Shown here: positions 56,615 through 64,000 of the stretch, piece by piece | Position numbering within the stretch: the first letter of the stretch is position 1 | How the letters are laid out: the number at the start of each line of letters is the position of its first letter | NCBI GenBank assembly: GCA_028564705.1 | Contig: JAPXFQ010001768.1 | Span: 620,001 to 684,000, forward strand | Length of the DNA stretch: 64,000 bases | Reading direction: 5' to 3' | Origin: Apricaphanius iberus | Lineage: Eukaryota; Chordata; Actinopteri; Cyprinodontiformes; Aphaniidae | Made by a program: the position numbers and the translations under genes | Notes under the pieces: generated by a model | Seen by the model: the letters and a program-made list of their open reading frames with translations, nothing else | The model's database searches: none | Told to the model about the DNA's origin: nothing

Positions 56615-59600
56615 TGGGGTCGGGCCCTTGATTCCGTTCTGTGGGACACGGTTGCCGATGTGGAGCTTAAGGGTTGGTGGTGACTGCGGGGAGGTCCTTG
56701 GGGGTGGGTCCGCTTGCGGTTCGGCGATAGGTGCCGAGACCCTCGCCTGGGGTGGGACTTTGGGGTCTTTGTGTGGTGACTCCTAGTGGCTGCATGCGGC
56801 GCCTTAGAGGGGTCGTGCTGGCGGACACGGGTTACTGGCCTGGTGCTGTGCTGCTCTGGGGGGGTCTGGACTGGGCCTGGGGCTCGGGGTTCTGGGGCGG
56901 CGCGCCCCCCGGCTGGGGCCCTGGCGGGGCTTGGCCGGGGGGGGCCGCTGCCGTCGGTGCCGGCTGGGGGGGGGCTGTGGTCGGCCGGTGGTTGGCGGGC
57001 GCTGCTGCCCTTTCCATCTCCCCGGGCTGGTTCCTGTCGCTTGCTCCCCGGTGGCCGCTTGCCGCGTCCGGGCGTCGGCGAGAGGCCGTGGCGGGTGGCC
57101 GGCGTCTCCGGGCCCGATCGGCTATATTGACACTGGACATGGCTCCTGGGTCTTGGTCTTAGCCCTCGCGGGGGTGCTGGGGTGGGGGGCTCTGGCCGGT
57201 GTTGGTCGGCCTCCACGGTGACTGACCAGTTGGTGGGGTGTGGGCTGGTGGGTGGACGTGCTGGGTTCTGTTGCCACCCGGCCATCGGGCGGTAGTAGCA
57301 AGGCTGGAGGATGTCGGCCTGGGGATTGGCCGCCCGGGACTTCGGTCTGCTCACGGGCCTGGCGCGGCATGTCCGGGGTACCCGAGTCGGTGGTGCGCCG
57401 GGTTCCGGCCTCGGCCCGGGGGTCCTCGGACGCTGGCGGTGCCTGGGGCGTCTCTTATTGGCGGGGAGGCTTTTTACCATCTAGCACAGGCGCTCTTTTT
57501 AACGGGGTGCGCTTGGGACGGGAGGGGGGAGGGCGTTGAGGGTGAGGGGGGGCTAAACTCAACCTGGGTGTCTAGTGACATGTGTTTTGTTAGCAGTGTG
57601 AATGTTGGGGAGGATTTAGGTATGCCCCTGGCATGGGGGCTGGTGGATTGCCGGGGCCCCCATGGGGCTCGGCGGTACCGCTGCCGTGGGCCCCGACTGG
57701 ACGTGCTGGGGCCTCCCACCCCTGGTGGATCGGGCCGAACGGGGGTGCCTATTGGAGTCAGCAGGGGAGCTGGCTCCCTGGGGTTGGCAATGGTCACCCC
57801 AGTTATTTTCTCCCCATCCCCATGCCTCTGTCCACCTGCTCCTTCATTCTACCATTCACAAGGCCTTGGGACGTGGGCACGTCACTGGGGTGCGGGATGG
57901 AGCTTCCGTCTTCGCTACCCGGTGGCGGCCTGGGTCCCGATTTTATTGAGCAATTTAGACACTACACTTGCAACATTTACAGGGAACGCACATGTAGGGA
58001 CCTGGCGGTGTGGCGCCACAGGCGAGGCCCCCCCGCTGGGGGGTCTTTCCACACCCCTGTTCGTTGGACCATCAGGGGTCGGAGCCCGGATAGAACATCA
58101 CGCCGTCTGGTCGGGGTCCTGGGCTGGTGGGCTGCTCTTGCCGGTGTGGGGCCTTGGCGGTCTACTTGTCCCCGTCCTGGTGGGCAAAGGGGTCTGTCTC
58201 CTGGGTGCAGGGGCAGGGTTCTCTACTGGGGTGTCTGTCCCTGGGCCTGGGAGTATGGAGTATAGTGTACGTATGGGGGGTATGAATGAGGGTATAGCGT
58301 CCTTTTTTCGTATGTCCTGTATTTGTAAGAATGTGTACACAAGAAAGGGAGGGTACGTATGAGTGTCTCTGTCTGTCTATGTCTACCTGTCAGGTTGGGT
58401 GTTTGGCTGCTCTCTGGCCTGATGCATCTTCTTCCCTCCCCGTCACTCCCCGTCGGTGATGGTTGCTCCTGCCCGCTGGTTGATGATGACTCTCGATGCC
58501 TGGGGCTGGGGGTCCCGGTTGCGGCCCGGCTCGGTCCTGGTGCATGTCGGGCGGGTCCTGGGTGGTCCGGTGTGTCGGGCGGCCGCTGTTTCGGGCCGAT
58601 GTCCTCCTTGGATTGACTGGGGCACCTCTTATGGGGGTGCCGGGTTTGTAGAATAGGTTGGTGCCGTCCGGTGGATCGGTGGGGACCGTGCCTGGCGCCC
58701 AATCCTCCTGCCGGTTCCAGGACTTCAGCTGGCTGGTCTGTTCGCCTGGTGGGGCTGTCCGGCATTGGCTGGGCCCCTGATCTTGGCGCCCCACGTGGGG
58801 CGGGATCTGGACCCTGGAGCTGGAAGATCTGGATGTCCAGGTGCCGGCTGGGCGCGGCCTGGGGAGGGCGTACATCCGCTGTGGCTCCCTGGCGTGTGGA
58901 TGTGTGGGGGCGGGCCGGGTTGTTGGCGGTGGGTACTGGTCCGGGGTGGCGGCGGCGTGTGTTGTCCGTCGGTTGGCTGCGGGTCCTCCTTGCCTGCGGC
59001 GGCGGCGGGGGACCCTTGTCGGCTGGTCACTGGTTGGGGCCCCGCTGGGGGGTGGGGTGCCCCTGGTCCCCGTGGCCTCCGGTTCCTGGTCCGGGCCCGC
59101 CCTGGCGTAGCCGGTTACCGGCGGAGCCCGTGGGCTCGTCACTGCGATCTCTCGGGCCCCAGCATCGCGGCTGGTGGGTGCTCCCCTGGGGCTTCCATCT
59201 GTTCCCCTCTTGGCGGGTGATCGACCCTGCGCTGATCCGCCTGTGGACTCTGTACTCTGTGGGACGCTGGATGCATACATCTCTTGCCTCCTCCATGTCT
59301 GTGCCGATTCCTGTAGGACGGATTGACGGTTCCTTACACCAGCTATCAATCACTTGCATGGGGAAACCTTATTCCGACCTGCATGCTCGCACACACATAG
59401 GTGTGGGGACATAGGTGAGGACGGACATATCTTAAGCTGAGGTTATCATCATTAGTTAGTTGTTCACAGGAGCTTACCAGAAACATTTGTATTATGTTCA
59501 TTAATCAATGCTTGTGTGTAGTGAATGTGTAATTCTTTGTTTATTCTACCAGATCCGAACTATTGGTTTGGTTCTGTACAGTTTGTTGTTTTTGTTTTGT

Positions 59601-59790
59601 ATTACTGTTTCTCTGCCGTCCGGCAGAGGTGGAGGACTGGGATGTTTTCTTGTGTTCTTTATTTGCCTCCCTGTCTTGTGTCGTCGGTTCGCCCCTCTGT
59701 TGGTCCGGTTTCTTTTCTTCACCTTCTTCCTTTCTCCCTTCTTGTCTCAGTTTAATGTCCATGACGTCAGGAAATTGAACCCACAGTAAT
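56615..59790 (+). other. GC-rich, G-skewed 3' region of the L1-like element
   Basis: Base composition changes sharply right after the ORF stop: the plus strand becomes very rich in G runs (many GGGG tracts, including eight or more Gs near 56936-56945), then returns to AT-rich near 59400. Long open frames on both strands (up to 374 codons) lack any motif and follow from low stop-codon density. The region probably is the 3' untranslated RNA. G tracts on the sense strand could form G-quadruplexes, known for mammalian L1 3' ends. Confidence 0.65.
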
Positions 59791-59794
59791 CACT

Positions 59795-59800
59795 AATAAA
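59795..59800 (+). promoter_or_regulatory. polyadenylation signal AATAAA
   Basis: AATAAA lies at the end of the L1-like element, about 20 bases before similarity to the element is expected to stop. Confidence 0.6.
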
Positions 59801-59935
59801 GATTTTTCATACATATACATCAAGTGGCGTACTACAGCGAAGCTGTAATACTCTGCTTGGGAAAGTAAAACTGTTGGGCTTGTACTTGGTACTCAGACAC
59901 CAATTCTGAGTAGCATACTGCTAGACAGGACACGT

Positions 59936-59956
59936 AAAAAAAAAAAAAAAAAAAAA
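59936..59956 (+). repeat. poly(A) run of 21 bases
   Basis: This could be the tail of a short retrotransposed RNA (59819-59935) next to the L1-like end. The preceding 115 bases match no RNA that I recognise. Confidence 0.6.
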
Positions 59957-60984
59957 GTTATGTAAGGTTAATATTGCATAAAATATATTTGTGACAGTTT
60001 ATTTTGCCCTAATTGTTTTCTTTTATAGTTGTTGTTTGTATACTAATGTAAATTTTTTGGTCTTTAGTCAGTAACTTTTTACAAGATACTGGTAAATTCT
60101 TTACTTAAGTAATTTCTTGGGCAGCTACTTTTTACTTTTACTTGAGTAAAAATATGCAAAGTAGTGCTACTTGACTATGTTAGTGACAACCCTCTTATAT
60201 ACAGTCTATGGTACAACCCCATAAAAGATTATTGAACTGTTTTAAAGAGAGAAACAGATAGCTAAAATAATACCGTTTTGTGGTATTCGTAGGTACAGTT
60301 TTAATGTGGCATTTCTTACAGCACTAGACTTGAACCTTTTAAGATTTTATATAAATGTTTCCATATTTCAACAAAGAAATAACAGAGCATCAAGTTGTCA
60401 CCGTGATAACTGTGAAGCACAATGCCATGAAGGTAACATTTAAAACAATCTTATGTTTTTTCTAGTTCATGAGTTCAAAACCCGTTCATATTTCCTATAA
60501 AAACAATACTACCTGGACTTTCTTTTTTAATGTTATTTTTACAAGTCATAGATTAGGTAATGTAGATAAATATTAAAGTAAGCAACCCAGAATATGTGTA
60601 GAGACTGGTTTTCAGAAATATCTCTGGTTCTGCGACTTTTATTAAAGGCTGGTGTTTTCACAGTAGGTTATTTACTATATATTCACTTCTTTGAAGAACA
60701 ATATACCTTGAACCAGGTTCTTTGACTATTTCTGCTTGACCCTTCTTTGGTTTATTAAAAAAAAGATATAACTATATAAAGTACAACTTTTTCTGAACAG
60801 TGTATTAACATTCAATGTTGCTTTCAATAGACAAGAATATGGTGATAAGATATGTAACAAGTTACAGGGGGATGACACATACTGATACTAAGAGTATATT
60901 TTGATTTTTAAAACTTAATTTAACTGTAGAAAAACTGTCACAACATTCTAAACACTCCAACTTGTTTCGTACACAACACATATA
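59957..60984. other. AT-rich sequence, nothing recognised
   Basis: No reading frame, repeat end or RNA-like motif was recognised. Confidence 0.4.
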
Positions 60985-61111
60985 GTTTTATTTCTAGATC
61001 TAGAGAAGGCAATTTGATCTGTAAAACACACTTTCAGCAACAGGTTAATTCAATGTGCTTTACATGATTTGGTGATGAAAAAATGAACAAAAAGTATAAT
61101 ACATAATTAGA
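60985..61111 (-). mobile_element. L2-like LINE 3' untranslated fragment
   Basis: AATGTGCTTTACATGATT and the preceding AAGGCAATTTGATC match the 3' end of the copy at 34936-35240. It stops where the Harbinger half begins. Confidence 0.55.
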
Positions 61112-61302
61112 CATTATCCGGTGAAGCTGTCCACACTAGCTCGTTTAGCCGTTGAATTAAGATTTACACGGCTCTCTTACCCGGTTAATAGTTATCCGGC
61201 CAAAGACCTTAAACGACGCCGGGTTAGTGTGGACGATAGGGGGGTGTAGACTAAATAATTATACGTTTAAGGCATTATCCGGCTTAGTGTGGACATGGCC
61301 TT
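61112..61302 (-). mobile_element. half of a PIF/Harbinger-type MITE
   Basis: The right end (GGCTTAGTGTGGACATGGCC) and 190 bp of interior match the first part of copies 2 and 3 in reverse. The other half is missing: homology starts at CATTATCCGG. TTA follows the right end. Confidence 0.8.
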
Positions 61303-62350
61303 AAACTGTTTCCTCACATCTGCTTCATGAATATGAAGGGTTTTAGCTGGTTGTGATGTTAGATTCTCACAGGTGTGGGGTGAGGAGGGGGGTGCTGTGG
61401 ACGAAGTCCTTGATGGTGTTGATGGTTCTGTGGTTGGTGGAGTAGGGGAGGTGGGGGAGGATTAGTGTCCATGGTGTCTCTATCGTTGGGACTGGTGGAG
61501 GTGTGAGGGCTGTTTGATGGCTCATCAAAATGACAGTAAAAGTTGTTGAGGGTATTGGCCAACAGCAAGTCATCAGTGGAGTGGGGGGTTTTAGGCTTGT
61601 AATTGGTAATGTTCCTTAAGCTCCTCCACCCAGAGGCTGAGTCTTACTGAATATTCTCAGAGTGCTGGTGTTTTGCAAAGTCCACTTCTTTTCTTATTTT
61701 CTGTTCTTGTTTCTAAATGCCTTTCTCTTTTGTAGCCGCAGCTGTTTGAGTTTCGGAGTGAACTGGGCATTATTATAGCTCACCCTGGTGTGTGATGGCA
61801 CAATGCTGTCCTCGCAGAAGTGGTTATAGGAGGTGGCAGTGTCCGTAAACTCTTGGAAGCTGTAAGAAGCAGCCATCATTGTGTCCCAGTTTGTAGTTTC
61901 TAAACACGTGCGAAGCTCCTCCACAGCCTCTTTGTTCCACAGTCTTTTTCGTCCTCACAACAGGTTTGGAGAGCTTGAGCTTCCGTCTCTACATGGGGAT
62001 CAGTTGGAGTTTAGCACGGGACACTGCATGATAGGCCCCGCTTATCGTGGTGTAGCAGTGATCCAGTGTCCTCTCCTCTCTGGTCGGGCATTTAATACAC
62101 TGTTTATATTTTGGAAGTTCTCTCTCGGATTGGCTTTCTTAAAGTCCCCAAGAGCAATAATGAGAGAGTCCGAGATGTCCGCCCATGTGCAGTATCTGCT
62201 CCGCGATGGCGCACTGAGCTGCCCGCATAGTCCGAAGTCCACGTCTCCTCAGACGCAAAAGTGCGCCAGCTCGCCTTTCTTATCAGACCTTTTAATTCTA
62301 TTATATATAATTCTGAGATAGATGTGGAACAAAGCATTGCCATAGTTCAT
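61303..62350 (-). pseudogene. LINE endonuclease and linker fragment
   Basis: Minus-strand frames give, in order, SLIIALGDFKKANPRENFQN (endonuclease, with GDFK where GDFN is catalytic), HWITATPR, a decayed region, EELRTCLETTNWDTMMAASY, EFTDTATSYNHFCEDSIVPS, TPKLKQLRLQKRKAFRNKNR and LLANTLNNFYCHFDEPSNSP (linker before the RT). The RT is cut off at 61302 by the Harbinger half. The family is Rex1/CR1-like. Broken by frameshifts. Confidence 0.75.
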
Positions 62351-62429
62351 TTCAACAGCAGAAGTTTATACGCAAATCTTTTCAAACAGAAGAATATTTA
62401 GAGACAATTTAGGAGATCCTTTAATGTGA

Positions 62430-63010
62430 TGCTATATTGGAGACCTGGATGACCCTGAAAAAGGTGATGAATTTGAACTAAAATGATATGAATTTCTGAA
62501 TTTACATTGGATACAAAGAACTATTCCAATACCATGTGTGAATGGCTCTTTTTCCTCTGAAATGTGATCAACTAGGGTAACATCACACTCTGCTATTATA
62601 ATTGACAGTATATGTACAAACATCACAGATAATCAAATAAAAAGTGGGCTATTAATTAATATGTATGATCATCTGCCAGTTTTTTTAGCATACAAGAACA
62701 ACAAAAATAATAATATAGATAAGAGTAAGACCATCTAAAAAATAAATTGAACAAACAAGACATTAGATATCTTCAAAAATGAATCATTACAACAAAACTG
62801 GAATACATTAAATAAAGAACATGACAGAATATATTCATAAATGTTTTCTTAAAAAAACAACTACCTGGTGATAAAAGTCAGGATAACAGGAAACTAAAGT
62901 ACTAAGGAAAACAGTGGATGACAAAAGGACTACAATATGCCTGTAAAAAAAGAACACCTCATATTATGAAGTTTAAAAAAAAGAACCATGGTAACTGAAA
63001 ATAATACAAT
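62430..63010 (+). pseudogene. LINE endonuclease-to-RT linker fragment
   Basis: Plus-strand translation with small gaps reads IIDSICTNITDNQIKSGLLI, then YDHLPVFLAYKNNKN (the DH of the endonuclease SDH motif), then NESLQQNWNTLNKEHDRIYS and KQWMTKGLQYACKKRTPHIM. These are the C-terminal endonuclease and linker of a fish non-LTR element. Many indels; the family is unassigned. Confidence 0.6.
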
Positions 63011-63628
63011 AAATAAATAAATAATAATATGATAAATATATTGAGAACTTCTTTGCTATGTTCATTTTGTGTAGGTTTCTATTAGATCTGAAGCTTCTTA
63101 CAATTATAAATACTATAATACTATAATACTAAACTATTAATATATTGAGAACTTGTAAAGGTTAATGCTATATAAATAACTTAATTAATTTATAGCATAA
63201 ATATCGCATAAAAATGAAAGAAGTATTTGGAGTGTATTAAACAGTATAATCAAAACAAGGATGAGCAACAACTTTCCACTATATTTATTGAAAATGATAA
63301 CTGCATAAACAAGATAAAGAAGTAATAAATGGTTTCAATACATTCTTTATATCTATAGGACCAAAACCGGCTGAAGCAATAAAGGTCAGTGGACAAATAA
63401 ACGGAAATGCTGGACAGGGGTGCTTCAACACCTCCAAAATGAATAAAAGCACCCCTAAAGATTTCTAAAGATTTACTTTTTTCCACAGTTCATGCTGTTT
63501 ATGTGAGACATTACTGAAATATGAAATACTATTCAGCACTTCGTTGAGATGTAATATTTTAACAACTAGTATAGATCCTTCCCTCCCAGCCCAAAAATGG
63601 TTTATTCCAGCCTCACTCTCTCCAACTT
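63011..63628. other. AT-rich sequence, nothing recognised
   Basis: Short TA-rich repeats such as ACTATAAT occur near 63110-63130. Confidence 0.4.
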
Positions 63629-64000
63629 TTTTATTTATTTATTTATTTTTATTCAGAACTTGAACAACACAACAATACAATACAGACTCTCGTAAAGGAC
63701 GTAGAAACATAGAGAAAGAACCGCTAGGGGGCGATAACACATTTAACAAAGTCATAAATCAGTGTAAATCAACAAGGCGGGAATAATACAAATATTCAGA
63801 AGAGTAGGTTATCCTTAATCCGCATTGAGATGATTCCATTTTTTATACTACTAACAGAAGCAAAGTATTGCTTAAACTCATTAAGTAAACATTGAAAGGA
63901 GGGTTTATCATTTCTCCATTGGCTGCAATGTATGTGGTATTTAACAAATAAAACAACAATATTAATGAGATCTGAAAGGGTAGAGTTCAAGTTATTGGCA
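63629..64000 (-). mobile_element. L1-like LINE 3' end, runs off the window
   Basis: The minus strand shows the end of an L1-type ORF2 (63796-63990: NIVVLFVKYHIHCSQWRNDK, PSFQCLLNEFKQYFASVSSI) with a natural stop, a 160-bp 3' untranslated stretch and a tail made of AATA repeats at 63629-63650. It is from a different L1-like family than the copy at 55062, because its 3' end is short and not GC-rich. The element continues past the window edge. Confidence 0.75.

Larger units (their letters stand above)
55062..59818 (+). mobile_element. L1-like LINE, 5' truncated, with a very long GC-rich 3' region
   Basis: The plus strand enters in the RT thumb (GNITYLGIHISPSLADLSKL around 55160-55215), loses frame once near 55226, then carries an intact C-terminal frame to 56614. 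A G-rich, GC-rich region of about 3.2 kb follows and ends at an AATAAA (59795-59800). L1/Tx1-type elements of fish are the best fit; the exact family was not assigned. Catalytic RT motifs lie upstream of the truncation. Confidence 0.8.

Noticed and set aside
56611..59349. Long open frames on both strands (for example 289, 319 and 374 codons)
   Set aside because: They overlap each other on opposite strands, have extreme Gly/Pro/Arg composition and no motif; low stop density in GC-rich DNA explains them.
59819..59935. 5S rRNA or small nuclear RNA copy before the poly(A) run
   Set aside because: A few words resemble 5S rRNA, but the conserved internal control region could not be lined up.

Overview
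The window looks like teleost fish genomic DNA with no recognisable host gene. The basis is the mix of repeats: L2-like, Rex1-like, RTE-like and L1-like non-LTR retrotransposons, Tc1/mariner and PIF/Harbinger DNA transposons with many non-autonomous derivatives, TTAA-target elements, tRNA-derived SINEs, a (GATA)n array and one small LTR retrotransposon. Nearly every protein-like stretch is a reverse transcriptase, endonuclease or transposase fragment. No rRNA, true tRNA, CRISPR or bacterial-type gene is visible. Family names come from peptide motifs and terminal repeats read by eye; no database was searched.

Layout. 0-9 kb: a deleted LINE, a decayed L2 copy and a Tc1-type relic in AT-rich sequence. 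9.4-14.8 kb: a mariner-type element carrying a Harbinger insertion, a 772-bp GATA array, a second mariner-type element and an L2 3' end with a 10-bp target duplication. 16.8-24.1 kb: a stand-alone Harbinger MITE, a SINE, then a three-level nest (a Rex1-like LINE split by a Harbinger MITE, itself split by an L2 copy with a 707-codon open reverse transcriptase frame). 25.9-33.6 kb: a Tc1-like transposon split twice, first by a 3.9-kb inverted-repeat element loaded with L2 pieces, then by a TTAA-flanked element holding a very young non-autonomous LTR retrotransposon. 34.5-43 kb: a SINE, a long L2 copy whose catalytic core is deleted, LINE ends and an RTE element split by a 767-bp insertion. 44-48.5 kb: nested inverted-repeat elements and an internally deleted Harbinger transposon. 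49.7-55 kb: Tc1 ends, a broken ubiquitin-peptidase-like gene split by a MITE, and an L2 copy split by a 1.85-kb Harbinger element. 55-59.8 kb: the 3' half of an L1-like LINE with a very GC-rich, G-skewed tail of about 3.2 kb. 60-64 kb: more LINE endonuclease pieces and the 3' end of another L1-like element running off the window.

How the parts relate. Insertions within insertions give relative ages. Rex1-like, Tc1-like, RTE and several L2 copies are old substrates; Harbinger, TTAA and other inverted-repeat elements jumped into them; the 20.7-23.1 kb L2 and the 31.0-33.4 kb LTR element are among the youngest layers. The most unusual pieces are the LTR element (275-bp LTRs with one difference seen by eye, one repeat-rich Pro/Arg open frame, no pol) and the peptidase-like gene relic at 50.0-51.7 kb.
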